A stretch of DNA of 52,794 nt from Anaerolineales bacterium. Lineage in GTDB: Bacteria; Chloroflexota; Anaerolineae; Anaerolineales; E44-bin32. Each line of letters starts with the position of its first letter. Position 1 is the stretch's first letter. Made by a program: the position numbers and the translations under genes. The stretch covers positions 1 through 52,794 of the forward strand of contig JARRPX010000044.1 in the NCBI GenBank assembly GCA_037382465.1, given 5' to 3'. This document shows positions 44,058 to 52,327 of this stretch, piece by piece. The notes beneath the pieces are model-generated. The model did not search any database. It was not told where the DNA came from and worked only from the letters and a program-made list of their open reading frames with translations.

Positions 44058-44981
44058 TCACGTCTCGGCAATCTGCAGTAAATCCCGGTTGGACGGATCG
44101 TGAACGAAGGCCCAAAACGCTTCCATGGCGCGATTCGGCGGATGGAGCTTGCTGCGGATCATGTACACTCTGCGATGCAGATCGAAGCCGCGAACCGGAA
44201 TTCGCACCACGGTGCCGAGTTCGAGCGCCCACTGTGCGGCTGTGTGAGAAACGAAAGCCAGGCCAAACCCATTTTCAACCGTCTTCACGATAGCTTCGTC
44301 GTTGCCCACTTCGAGAATGACGTTCAATTCTCCAGGATCGATGTCGTGCCGGCCGAGTTCGGTCAGCAATTCCCGGCGGGTTCCAGAGTCTGGCTCGCGC
44401 ATGATGAACGGCACGCCGAGGAAATCGGAGGGGTCGATGGAATCCATCGCCGTCCATGGTTGTTCGGCGGGGCTGATGAGAATGATGTGATCGGAGAAGA
44501 ATTCCTGGCAATCAAGATCGTCGCCGCAGGCATCGAAGCTGACCACGCCCAGGTCGGCTTCGTGTTCGAGCAGCGTCGGCACGACGTTCGTACGCACGCA
44601 GCGGTGGATGAACACGCGTACGCCGGGGTGGCGCTTGATGAAGCGGCCGGCGAACTGCGGCAGGATGTATTTCCCGGTCGTCGTACTGCAGGTGATGCGC
44701 AGAGTGCCGATCACGCGATCTTCCATCGACTGCATCATTTGCTGCACCCCCATCGCATCGCGCAGCAGTTTTCTGGCCTGCGGGACGAGCAGTCGCCCGG
44801 CTTCCGTCAACATGATTTCGTTGCCGGATCGCTTGAAGAGTGGGCTTCCGAACTCTTCCTCCAGCTTCTTGATGTGGTGGCTGACCGTGGGCTGGCTGAG
44901 GTGCAGTCGCTGCGCGGCTTCGGAGAAACTCAGCGTTTCCGCTGCGTGTAGGAACATTTGCAGCCGGGAAAGATCGATCAT
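44058..44981 (-). CDS. LysR-family transcriptional regulator
   Basis: A 307-residue LysR regulator. The N-terminal winged HTH reads FSEAAQRLHLSQPTVSHHIK followed by KLEEEFGSPLFKRSGN. The C-terminal co-inducer domain shows the usual two-lobe pattern (LRITCSTTTGKYILPQFAG, ADLGVVSFDACG, VENGFGLAFVSHTAA). The frame is open to 45074, but the ATG at 44981 gives the standard N-terminus IDLSRLQMFL. It resembles the CysB/CbbR-type LysR group. By position it might control the Qmo-like operon, although LysR regulators usually face their targets and this one converges. Confidence 0.92.
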   Translation of the reverse strand: MIDLSRLQMFLHAAETLSFSEAAQRLHLSQPTVSHHIKKLEEEFGSPLFKRSGNEIMLTEAGRLLVPQARKLLRDAMGVQQMMQSMEDRVIGTLRITCSTTTGKYILPQFAGRFIKRHPGVRVFIHRCVRTNVVPTLLEHEADLGVVSFDACGDDLDCQEFFSDHIILISPAEQPWTAMDSIDPSDFLGVPFIMREPDSGTRRELLTELGRHDIDPGELNVILEVGNDEAIVKTVENGFGLAFVSHTAAQWALELGTVVRIPVRGFDLHRRVYMIRSKLHPPNRAMEAFWAFVHDPSNRDLLQIAET

Positions 44982-45082
44982 CGTGGCGATACGCTCCTTG
45001 TTATCCTGGGTTGACGGTTCGATACTGTCATCTTCATTCCAAGTGTGTTGAAAAGGTAAGATTGCGTCGCGCAACCCTAATT

Positions 45083-46042
45083 CTAGTCTTTTTCGACCTC
45101 AATCACACATCCGGCTCCAGCCCGAATGAAATCCTGCTTATATTCCTTTTCGAACATTTCGATCGCTCGATCTCCCGTGCAATGACTCGGCGCCACTTTG
45201 GTTACACCCAACCGTCGAAAGTCGGCCAGGATCTTCTCGATCTCTGCCGCGCTCTTGTCGCCGAGGTGAAAGCCTCCCATAACCAAATAGACATCTTCCC
45301 CGAACAAGTTCTTGGCGCGCTCGATCACCTGCACCACGCCGGGGTGCGCACAGCCGGTGATCATCACCAACCCTTTCGTCGAGCGAACGACCAGGGCTTG
45401 CTCGGGAATACTGCCGCCGATCTCACCCGTCGTGAAGACACCGGCGGCAAGTGGTTGGCCGGGGGAGACCTCGAGTACGTCTGCGGTTTGAGCAATCCGT
45501 CCTTTCGTGCTTTCCGGGAACGAAGGTAATAGATACACCAACGGATGTGTGCTCAGGGCCAGTAATCCCTGCAGACCGCCTGTATGGTCGTTGTGATTGT
45601 GTGACAGGATCACCCGCTTGATCCGAGTAGGATCGATTTCCAGACTGCGCATGTTGGCGAGCAGGATTGGCGCGTCGCCGCCCGTGTCGAACAGCGAAGT
45701 GCTGCCGCGATATTCCACAAGCGCAGCAAATCCCCATGCAGTTTGTAAATCCGGGTTAAAGGGCCTGTTGTCGAATACGATCGTGATGGTCAGTCGATCG
45801 GAAGTTGCAGCACCGGTCGTTTCCATTGCAAACCCTTCCATCGTGCCGGCTTGTGATTCTGGTTCCTGATTTGCGTCCGGCAGGTTGACTCCGCTTTCAA
45901 CGGATGGCTTGGTCGCGTCGGGCGAGGAATGATCAGGCGCCGTTCCTGCGCCCCGGCTACAGCTACTGAGAAGCAGGATCAGGAAGCCATTCAACCATGC
46001 ATTACGCCTTCTCATTTTTAGATCCAGCTGTCCCGTTTTCAT
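45083..46042 (-). CDS. MBL-fold metallohydrolase lipoprotein
   Basis: A 319-residue exported lipoprotein with Cys28 in the lipobox (LLSSC). The metallo-beta-lactamase motif is SHNHNDHTGG (H148, H150, D152, H153). Further ligands are in ITGCAHPGV and MGGFHLGD, so all metal ligands are present. The layout matches the COG1237-type MBL family (annotated as methyl-dihydropterin-related synthases), though a lipoprotein is unusual for them. The frame is open to 46399, but the upstream part overlaps the deformylase in another frame. The start at 46042 (or 46015) leads straight into the signal peptide. Confidence 0.85.
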   Translation of the reverse strand: MKTGQLDLKMRRRNAWLNGFLILLLSSCSRGAGTAPDHSSPDATKPSVESGVNLPDANQEPESQAGTMEGFAMETTGAATSDRLTITIVFDNRPFNPDLQTAWGFAALVEYRGSTSLFDTGGDAPILLANMRSLEIDPTRIKRVILSHNHNDHTGGLQGLLALSTHPLVYLLPSFPESTKGRIAQTADVLEVSPGQPLAAGVFTTGEIGGSIPEQALVVRSTKGLVMITGCAHPGVVQVIERAKNLFGEDVYLVMGGFHLGDKSAAEIEKILADFRRLGVTKVAPSHCTGDRAIEMFEKEYKQDFIRAGAGCVIEVEKD

Positions 46043-46055
46043 CGAGATGAGACTG

Positions 46056-46717
46056 TCACTCCCGATTAGGATTGATTGGAGTCGAAGATGCTGCATCCCG
46101 GCTGAAATCTTTCGACCCGCTGCTTCGCACCAATCCCGGCTTTCCGGTGTGGCCCGGTTGAATTTCCCTCGACAAAATTGAAGAGACCGGGACGCGGATG
46201 GATTTTCCCGATGGATCTTTTTCGAGGCGATACAAGTCCTGCATGCGTTCGATTCGATCGATGAACAGCACGCCATCCAGGTGGTCGATTTCGTGGTGGA
46301 CGACGACGGCGTCGAAGCCTTCGAAAGTCCGTTCGAACGGTTTGCCTTGCTCGTCCAGCCCCGAAAGGCGTAAGTAGTGCGGGCGAATCGTTTCCCCAAA
46401 CAAGCCCGGGAAGCTGAGGCAGCCGTCGAAATCGCGTCTTTCCTGATCCGCTTCCAGGATCACCGGATTGACAGGGCGGTGAATCTTCTTTGAGTCTCCA
46501 CGGATTGTTCCGCGGATCCCAGTTGGACGATCACGACGCGAAGATGCGCGCCGATCTGGGGTGCGGCCAGTCCAACGCCGTTGGAGTGCGCGGCCAGTGT
46601 GTCCTTGAGATCCCGGATCAGCCGTTTCGCTTTCCGGCCCATCACTTCGACAGGTTCACACTTACGGCGTAATGCGGCTTCGTTTTTTGGGTATTTCAAT
46701 ATTTCTTTTCTTGCCAA
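46056..46717 (-). pseudogene. def: Peptide deformylase, frameshifted
   Basis: Two overlapping frames give one deformylase if a base is restored between about 46470 and 46530. The N-terminal part has motif 1 GVGLAAPQIG. The C-terminal part has motif 2 DGCLSFPG (metal Cys) and motif 3 HHEIDHLDG (two metal His, catalytic Glu). The net loss is one base. The second frame read upstream gives RGDSKKIHRPVNPVILEAD, a natural strand before motif 2, so the gene was recently intact. The C-terminus has a ~40-residue extension beyond the family's core. It removes formyl from nascent Met. Another copy may exist elsewhere in the genome. Confidence 0.85.
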
Positions 46718-46794
46718 CGTTTCATTTTCCCTTGTGTTTGCTGAAAGAGGGTGGGTGGTTTAGAAAATGGTCGATGTGCTTCGATGCCCTCGAT

Positions 46795-47772
46795 TTAATG
46801 TCGTTTGTCCGTTTTGCAGTTCCTGTCTTCTGGGAAGTAGGCCTCTTTGTCGCACCAGAATCGCACACCGTTGCGTTCGACGATCTGAACGCGTCCGCTC
46901 GCCGCGATGTGCTCGAACGTCTGTGAAGCGCTTTCTGGCTGCCAATATGCCAGGGTGTGCTTGACTTCGTCCTCGCGCATTGGATGCCGTTGGATGATGG
47001 CGAGTATGGAACTCAGCGGTCCGCTCTCGCTGCCGCGCTCGTAATTGCCTTCAGCCGGATGGACCACTTGTCCGACGTCCCCCAGAAAAGCCATGGCGCG
47101 CAGGATGCCTTCTCCGTCCGCAGGACGCACCCAGGTTTCTGCAGGCGGTCTCGAAGGGAGGTTGAGGTGGATGCAATCGGGTTTGATTTTTCGGAATGCT
47201 GCGGCGAGATCAGATAAGGCTTCTTCGGAGTCGTTCATACCGCGAATCAGCATGACTTCGGGCCACAAATTCCCTCGATATTCGAGGCTAAAATCGATCA
47301 GGCCCTGCAAATGGAGCTCGAAGGGAATTCGTGCGTGCGGACGGTTGATTTTGCGATAGAGTTCCGCTGTACCCGCATCCAGGCTGGGAAGCACCGCATC
47401 GGCCGCGAGTATCTCCTGTCGTACGTCCGGAATGTGCAGCAGTGCACCGTTGGTGATCACGGCAACGGGAATGTCGCAGCGTGCCTTCAATCCCCGGATC
47501 ATCCAGCCCAGTCCGGCGTTCAACAGTGGTTCGCCGGAACCAACGAAAGTCACCCAGTCGATGTCGGTATGATCGTGTTCGTCCAGAAAACGCATTACCT
47601 GCTCCAGAATCAAATCCGGAGCGATGTATTCTTTTCGCAGATTGACGACCGGCCGGCTGCGTCCGAGCTGGCAGTAGACACAATTCCAGTTGCAGGTTTT
47701 CAACGGAATCGGATCGATGCCGAGCGACCGGCCTAATCTTCGCGAGGGTACAGGACCAAAAATGTGGTTCAA
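46795..47772 (-). CDS. Radical SAM protein (COG0731-like)
   Basis: A 325-residue radical SAM enzyme. The cluster motif is CNWNCVYC (C27-x3-C31-x2-C34), in GIDPIPLKTCNWNCVYCQLG. The SAM-binding region includes VGSGEPLLN (GGE-like) and AVITNGALL. The C-terminal ~80 residues (SILAIIQRHPMREDEVKHTL) look like a winged helix. The family is found next to many metal and cofactor systems, and the substrate is unknown. It diverges from the XRE-cupin regulator; the 200-base gap holds repeats that could be operators. Confidence 0.88.
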   Translation of the reverse strand: MNHIFGPVPSRRLGRSLGIDPIPLKTCNWNCVYCQLGRSRPVVNLRKEYIAPDLILEQVMRFLDEHDHTDIDWVTFVGSGEPLLNAGLGWMIRGLKARCDIPVAVITNGALLHIPDVRQEILAADAVLPSLDAGTAELYRKINRPHARIPFELHLQGLIDFSLEYRGNLWPEVMLIRGMNDSEEALSDLAAAFRKIKPDCIHLNLPSRPPAETWVRPADGEGILRAMAFLGDVGQVVHPAEGNYERGSESGPLSSILAIIQRHPMREDEVKHTLAYWQPESASQTFEHIAASGRVQIVERNGVRFWCDKEAYFPEDRNCKTDKRH

Positions 47773-47853
47773 GTCAGCTTCCGCGTCGACGCAGACGACG
47801 GATCAACAGGTATCTGCATCCAGCTGAACGGTATCAAAGAATCGGGTGAGCGT

Positions 47854-47898
47854 CAACTAAAATGTGACGAACGTACAACTAAAATAGGAAAATGTCAC
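47854..47898. promoter_or_regulatory. Candidate operator repeats between radical SAM and XRE-cupin genes
   Basis: CAACTAAAAT is present twice with a 22-bp period (47854-47863 and 47876-47885). AAAATGTGAC (47859-47868) and AAAATGTCAC (47889-47898) are closely similar. Repeated sites at two-helical-turn spacing in a divergent promoter region fit a regulator binding site, possibly for the XRE-cupin protein next door. Confidence 0.5.
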
Positions 47899-47972
47899 GT
47901 TATGGGACCGGTTGACCTGATATAAGGTATATTCATTGGTCTGATCGCCGGACTTGGGAGAAGGAATCAACC

Positions 47973-48587
47973 ATGAATGATCAAGAGACGTTGGACGTAG
48001 GCACTCGTGTCCGGGAGATCCGTGAGGAACGGCGAATGTCGCTGCGGGCGCTGGCAGAACGATGCGGATTGTCGGTCAACGCCATCAGCCGCATCGAGCG
48101 CGGGGAGAGTTCTCCGACGGTGTCATCGCTGCTCCAACTGGCAACAGGACTCAAGATTCACATCAAGGATTTCTTCGAGACGGGTCCGGAGCAGTCTACG
48201 ATCGTCGTTCGCAAGGACAAACGCCTTCGCTCGCTCGGCGACGGTGCGCGGATGGAGAGTCTGGGCGCTGGTTTACCCGGCCAGATTCTGGAGCCGTTCT
48301 TGATGACCATCGAACCTGGGGCGCTGGGTGTCGAACAGCCCTGTGAGCACGAAGGCGAGGAATTCGTGCACTGTCTCGAGGGGGAGATCGAGTATCAAGT
48401 CGGGGAGCAATGGCTCCGTCTGACAGCGGGCGACAGTCTTCTCTTCCTGGCGAATCAGGCGCACATGTGCCGCAATTCAGGATCGCAGAAGGCGGTCGTC
48501 CTGTTGGTCCTTGCGTCCAACGATCAAGATGCCGGGCTCTCCGGCCAACAACATCTGATGACGATCAGCGGACGGATTCCCGGGTAA
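47973..48587 (+). CDS. XRE-family regulator with C-terminal cupin domain
   Basis: A 204-residue transcriptional regulator. The HTH at ~residues 9-63 reads RVREIREERRMSLRALAERC and then GLSVNAISRIERGESSPTVS. A cupin at ~110-195 reads EQPCEHEGEEFVHCLEGEIE, then LRLTAGDSLLFLANQAHMC. Such proteins sense small ligands (sugars, amino acids or metabolites) through the cupin. GGAGAAGG lies before the ATG. The next genes (NifX-like and MinD-like) lie on the same strand about 85 bases away, so it could regulate them. Confidence 0.92.
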   Translation: MNDQETLDVGTRVREIREERRMSLRALAERCGLSVNAISRIERGESSPTVSSLLQLATGLKIHIKDFFETGPEQSTIVVRKDKRLRSLGDGARMESLGAGLPGQILEPFLMTIEPGALGVEQPCEHEGEEFVHCLEGEIEYQVGEQWLRLTAGDSLLFLANQAHMCRNSGSQKAVVLLVLASNDQDAGLSGQQHLMTISGRIPG

Positions 48588-48671
48588 CGTTACCGGCTGG
48601 ATTTTGTTCATGATGCGCATCGCCGTGCCGGAAACACGTGATGAGAATAATTGGAAAGCGGGGCGTATAAA

Positions 48672-49037
48672 ATGAAATTGGCATTTACATTGAAGACAAG
48701 GGCGGATAATTCGAGTCTCGAGCGTCGTTTTGGGCGCTGCCCGTACTTTCTGATCGTCGACACAGATTCGGGCAAGCGGGGAATTATGGAAAACCCGGCG
48801 CTGCAATCACAGCACGGTGCCGGTACACAGGCGGCGCAATTTCTCGTCGAAGAAGGCGTCGAAGCCGTGATCAGCGGGGATTTTGGTCCGAATGCTTATT
48901 CGGTGTTGGATGCGGCCGGCGTGCGCATGTATTCGGCGACAGAGAAGCCGGTAGAAAACCTGTTGTCGGATTTTCAAGACGGGAACCTCCGGCGTGCCAC
49001 GCCGCGTGGTGGACGGGGTCGCGGCAGGCGGCGATGA
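48672..49037 (+). CDS. NifX/NifB-type dinitrogenase iron-molybdenum cofactor-like protein
   Basis: A ~121-residue protein of the NifX/NafY/MTH1175 family, which binds Fe-S or metal clusters. It starts MKLAFTLKTRADNSSLERRF and has GRCPYFLIVDTDSG, VEEGVEAVISGDFGPNAYSV, and a Gly/Arg-rich tail (ATPRGGRGRGRRR). Family members outside nitrogen fixation are often beside MinD-like ATPases and hydrogenases, as here. The frame is open from 48651; I use the ATG at 48672. Its stop overlaps the next start (ATGA). Confidence 0.88.
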   Translation: MKLAFTLKTRADNSSLERRFGRCPYFLIVDTDSGKRGIMENPALQSQHGAGTQAAQFLVEEGVEAVISGDFGPNAYSVLDAAGVRMYSATEKPVENLLSDFQDGNLRRATPRGGRGRGRRR

Positions 49038-49900
49038 TTCTCACCGTCGCCAGTGGAAAGGGAGGCACCGGGAAAACGACCATCGCTGCGAGCCTGGCGG
49101 TGGCAATTGCCGATGAATTTCCACTCTATCTGGACTGCGATGTAGAAGCGCCGAACGCGCATATTTTTCTCAGTCCGGAATTCACTCAGACCCAGAGGGT
49201 GAATCAACTCGTCCCATCGATCGACGAAACCCGCTGTGATGGCTGCGGACGCTGCGCCGAAGTGTGCCAGTATCACGCCATCGTCGTGCTCGGAGACAAG
49301 GTGCTCGTCTTTCCCGAACTGTGTCACGGCTGCGGAAGCTGCACGCTGCAGTGTCCACAGCGGGCAATCGAGGAGGTTCCCAATGTGCTGGGATTGCTGG
49401 AAGCCGGAACTGCACGGGAGGGAATTCGTTTCGCTCGCGGCGTATTGGAGATCGGTCAGCCCATGGCCGTGCCCATTATTCGGGCGCTCAAACGTTGGGG
49501 ACCGTTCGGGGACATAGATACGGTCATACGCGACGCGCCTCCGGGGGTTTCGTGTCCGGTGGTCGAAACGATGTCGGGTGCGGATTTCGTTCTGCTGGTC
49601 ACAGAGCCGACGCCGTTCGGACTGCACGATTTACATCTTGCCGTACAGCTCGCAGGCGAGCTCGGTCTGCCCGTGGGTGTGGCAGTGAATCGCGAGGGGA
49701 TCGGCGACGGGCGTGTGGATGAATATTGCCGGTCGGTGGACATCCCTGTTTTACTGCGCATTCCCTTTAGCGAACGAATCGGTAGAGCCCTGGCGCGCGG
49801 CGAGAACCTGGTTGAAGCGTTCCCCGAGTATCTCCCGCTATTCCGTGGCTTGTACGTGGACATCCGCAGCCGGTTGATCGAACGAGAAGGGATGAGATGA
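49034..49900 (+). CDS. MinD/Mrp-type ATPase with inserted ferredoxin domain (COG1149), first copy
   Basis: A 288-residue P-loop ATPase with the deviant Walker A KGGTGKTT (TVASGKGGTGKTTIAASLAV). Two [4Fe-4S] sites follow: CDGCGRCAEVCQYHAI and CHGCGSCTLQCPQRAI (around residues 65-115). The C-terminal MinD part includes IRDAPPGVSCPVVETM and VTEPTPFGLHDL. These proteins are thought to assemble or carry Fe-S clusters. The pair with the next gene, flanked by two NifX-like genes, makes a symmetric four-gene unit. ATG at 49034 overlaps the upstream stop. Confidence 0.9.
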   Translation: MILTVASGKGGTGKTTIAASLAVAIADEFPLYLDCDVEAPNAHIFLSPEFTQTQRVNQLVPSIDETRCDGCGRCAEVCQYHAIVVLGDKVLVFPELCHGCGSCTLQCPQRAIEEVPNVLGLLEAGTAREGIRFARGVLEIGQPMAVPIIRALKRWGPFGDIDTVIRDAPPGVSCPVVETMSGADFVLLVTEPTPFGLHDLHLAVQLAGELGLPVGVAVNREGIGDGRVDEYCRSVDIPVLLRIPFSERIGRALARGENLVEAFPEYLPLFRGLYVDIRSRLIEREGMR

Positions 49901-50796
49901 AGCAGCTCGTGATCCTCAGCGGCAAGGGCGGCACGGGCAAGACCAGCATCGCTGGCGCCTTGTCTCATCTGGCCAACGAAAATGGTGGAAGCAAGTCGAT
50001 CGTGATTGCCGACGCCGATGTGGACGCCGCGAACCTGGAATTGATCCTGTCACCCAGGTACACGCAGCGCGAGGACTTCTGGAGTGGCAAAATCGCCGCG
50101 ATCGACCAGGAACTGTGCGAGTCGTGCGGGGAATGTGTGCAAGTGTGCCGCTTCGATGCAATAAACGAAGCGAGTGATGGCTATTCTGTCGACCCGTTTG
50201 CGTGTGAGGGATGCGCTGCTTGTTTTTACGTCTGTCCGTCCGAAGCGGTCACGATGAAAGATCAGCTTGCCGGCGCCTGGTTCCGCTCGGACAGCCGCTA
50301 TGGGTTGCTCTATCATGCTGCGCTGCGTCCGGCGCAGGAAAATTCCGGGAAACTCGTCACGTTGCTCAAGCAGCGCGCGAAACAGCGTGCACTCGATGAA
50401 AAATGCGATCTATTGATCGTCGACGGTCCGCCCGGAATCGGTTGTCCCGTAATTTCAGCCCTCTCAGGTGCAGACGTGGCCCTGATCGTCGCTGAGCCAT
50501 CCAAAGCCGGCGTGCACGACATGCACAGGATCGTAGACACTGCCGATCATTTTGGTCTGCCTTGTGTGGTCTGTGTCAATAAAACGGATTTGTCGGTCGA
50601 GGGTTCGAGAGAGATAGAAGACTACTGCCGGGACAAAGGCGTGAAGCATGTGGGCGCGATTCCGTTCGACATCGATGTGCCTTGTGCCATGGCCCAGGGG
50701 CAGACCGTGATTGCCTACCGGCCGGATGGCCCGGCAAGCCTGGCAATCCGGGAAATGTGGCGGCGAATCGAAGCGGTATTGTGGGGTCCGGAGTAA
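49897..50796 (+). CDS. MinD/Mrp-type ATPase with inserted ferredoxin domain (COG1149), second copy
   Basis: A 299-residue paralogue of the previous protein with the same domain order: Walker A LSGKGGTGKTSIAGALSHL, ferredoxin sites CESCGECVQVCRFDAI and CEGCAACFYVCPSEAV, then VDGPPGIGCPVISALSGAD. The identity with copy one is clearly not high, so the duplication is old. Overlaps the upstream stop by 4 bases. Together they may act as a heterodimer for Fe-S delivery, perhaps to the hydrogenase encoded downstream. Confidence 0.9.
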   Translation: MKQLVILSGKGGTGKTSIAGALSHLANENGGSKSIVIADADVDAANLELILSPRYTQREDFWSGKIAAIDQELCESCGECVQVCRFDAINEASDGYSVDPFACEGCAACFYVCPSEAVTMKDQLAGAWFRSDSRYGLLYHAALRPAQENSGKLVTLLKQRAKQRALDEKCDLLIVDGPPGIGCPVISALSGADVALIVAEPSKAGVHDMHRIVDTADHFGLPCVVCVNKTDLSVEGSREIEDYCRDKGVKHVGAIPFDIDVPCAMAQGQTVIAYRPDGPASLAIREMWRRIEAVLWGPE

Positions 50797-50828
50797 TGCA
50801 TGAGAATTCCAATCAGGAGGTTTGAGCA

Positions 50829-51209
50829 ATGCGTATTGCAATTTCGACGGAAGAGAACAAAGGTCTCGAGAGCAGGGTAAGCCACCATTTTGGACGCTGC
50901 CCCTATTTCGTGATCGTCGATCTTGAGGATAAGAAAGTGGAAAAAGTCGACGTGATCGAAAACCCGTTTTTCGCCCGACACGAGCCGGGCATGGTGCCAG
51001 GTTTCATCAACGAGCAGGGGGTGCAGGTGATGATCAGCGGCGGCATGGGCCGCCGGGCTATCGGTTTTTTTCAGGAGTATGGCATTTCGCCGGCGACGGG
51101 GGCGCACGGCACGGTGCAATCGACGTTGGACAGCTACCTGCGTGGTGAGCTTCAGGAAGCCGCACCCTGCCGGGAAAGCGTCGAACACGCGCACGGTGAC
51201 CCGCATTAA
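50829..51209 (+). CDS. NifX-like protein, second copy
   Basis: A 126-residue NifX/MTH1175-type protein starting MRIAISTEENKGLESRVSHH and containing GRCPYFVIVDLEDKKVEKVD, VQVMISGGMGRRAIGFFQEY. A Cys/His-containing tail (EAAPCRESVEHAHGDPH) could bind metal. AGGAGGTTTGAGCA is before the ATG. It is the last gene before the terminator at 51238, so the unit NifX-MinD-MinD-NifX is probably one transcript. Confidence 0.9.
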   Translation: MRIAISTEENKGLESRVSHHFGRCPYFVIVDLEDKKVEKVDVIENPFFARHEPGMVPGFINEQGVQVMISGGMGRRAIGFFQEYGISPATGAHGTVQSTLDSYLRGELQEAAPCRESVEHAHGDPH

Positions 51210-51237
51210 GTGTCAGCGCGCCGCGCGGCAAATAAAG

Positions 51238-51275
51238 AAACCCGAAAGGTCTATAAACCTTTCGGGTTTGTCCTT
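51238..51275. terminator. Intrinsic terminator after NifX-like gene
   Basis: Perfect 13-bp stem AAACCCGAAAGGT (51238-51250) / ACCTTTCGGGTTT (51257-51269), loop CTATAA, then TGTCCTT. It sits between convergent genes; the leading A run also gives a partial U-tract on the minus strand. Confidence 0.82.
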
Positions 51276-51289
51276 CCATAGTATAAGCG

Positions 51290-51781
51290 TTATTGGCTGA
51301 TCTGGCCGGCGAGTTCGACGCGCGTGTCCAGCAAGCGGTTATGCAGCGCTTTAGCGACGCCCAGCATCAGCCTGTAGCCCAAATCCGTGTTTTCCTCGCA
51401 CAGTTTGCGGAGTCCAGCCGCCTCGATCTGAATCAGCTTACCATCGCTGCGGGCGATTCCCGAGGCGTTGAGTTGATAGGGCGGCAGCAGCGCAGACAAG
51501 GCCATCAGATCGCCGGCGACGACCCTGCCGACGACGACTTTCTTCCCACTGCCAAGCGTGAAAGCGATATCGACTTCACCTTCGATTACTAGATACAGAT
51601 GGGTGGCTTCCTCGCCTTTTTCATAAATCCTCGCAGTAGCTTTGAAGGCCGAACTTTCGTGGAAAATTTCCTCGCCGGCTTTGAAGGACCTTTCTTCACT
51701 GATCATGGCGACGGCTTTGATGCAGCTTTCACTGATGCCGGCAAAATGGGGATAACGTCGTAGGATTTCAGGTGAGATCAT
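51290..51781 (-). CDS. Cyclic-nucleotide-binding-domain protein without DNA-binding domain
   Basis: A 163-residue protein that is almost only a CNB domain (FKAGEEIFHESSAFKATARI, YEKGEEATHLYLVIEGEVDI and VVAGDLMALSALLPP). There is no HTH. The phosphate-binding cassette shows no Arg in GDLMALSALL, so binding of cAMP or cGMP is doubtful. The first half appears to have a short insertion before YEKGEEATHLY. The start overlaps the stop of the hydrogenase protease gene (ATGA), tying it to the hydrogenase operon. Such proteins are often linked with group 3 hydrogenases; the role is unknown. Confidence 0.85.
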   Translation of the reverse strand: MISPEILRRYPHFAGISESCIKAVAMISEERSFKAGEEIFHESSAFKATARIYEKGEEATHLYLVIEGEVDIAFTLGSGKKVVVGRVVAGDLMALSALLPPYQLNASGIARSDGKLIQIEAAGLRKLCEENTDLGYRLMLGVAKALHNRLLDTRVELAGQISQ

Positions 51782-52251
51782 TGGATTTCCCTTTCCATTT
51801 CGAGAGCGAATAAGGCTGCGTCCACTGCGTGTGGAAGCGCAGCTTCGACTTCGGGGGATAGACTTTCGTCAAAGGTTTGCACGTCGGCCGCTTCGATGCC
51901 TATGAGCAGGATGTCCTTCGAATCGGGAAGATACGCACCAGCCTGACGTCCGAGCGCAAGCGCAGTGGGTAGATTCATATCGTGTGCCGAGGCACTGCGC
52001 TGCGTGGGCACGTCGTCCGGTGAGAGAACGTGAATCGTACCGGGCGCAGCTCCGGTCTGGATGGCGTCGATGATCACGGCGCGATCGAAACCGATCATGC
52101 GTTCCATCAGGCGTAGGCCGCCCCAGTAATCCTCGTCGATTTCGATTTGTTCGTTCTGCGGAAGAATCTCGCGCAGCATTTTGGCGACGCGCAATCCGAC
52201 ACTGTCGTCTTTGAGAAGCGGATTTCCGAGTCCAAGTACAAGCGTTTTCAC
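51778..52251 (-). CDS. Hydrogenase maturation protease
   Basis: A 157-residue endopeptidase of the HyaD/HycI/HoxW type that trims the C-terminus of the NiFe-hydrogenase large subunit. The start is VLGLGNPLLKDDSVGLRVAK, with the metal-ligand Asp of the family. Then IDEDYWGGLRLMERMIGFDR and VIIDAIQTGAAPGTIHVL, followed by SAHDMNLPTALAL. It lies about 75 bases downstream of the large-subunit gene and upstream of the CNB gene, on the same strand, which fits a hydrogenase operon. Confidence 0.93.
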   Translation of the reverse strand: MKTLVLGLGNPLLKDDSVGLRVAKMLREILPQNEQIEIDEDYWGGLRLMERMIGFDRAVIIDAIQTGAAPGTIHVLSPDDVPTQRSASAHDMNLPTALALGRQAGAYLPDSKDILLIGIEAADVQTFDESLSPEVEAALPHAVDAALFALEMEREIQ

Positions 52252-52327
52252 TTTTTTATTATACCGGGAAAAATCGGGGGATCAGGAGCGAAAGCGGCCC
52301 TGATCCCCGTTTGGAATTCTATACGGA

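Noticed and set aside
48672-51209. Nitrogenase cluster
   Set aside because: NifX-like genes occur widely outside nitrogen fixation; no nifHDKEN or nifB radical SAM gene is in the window.
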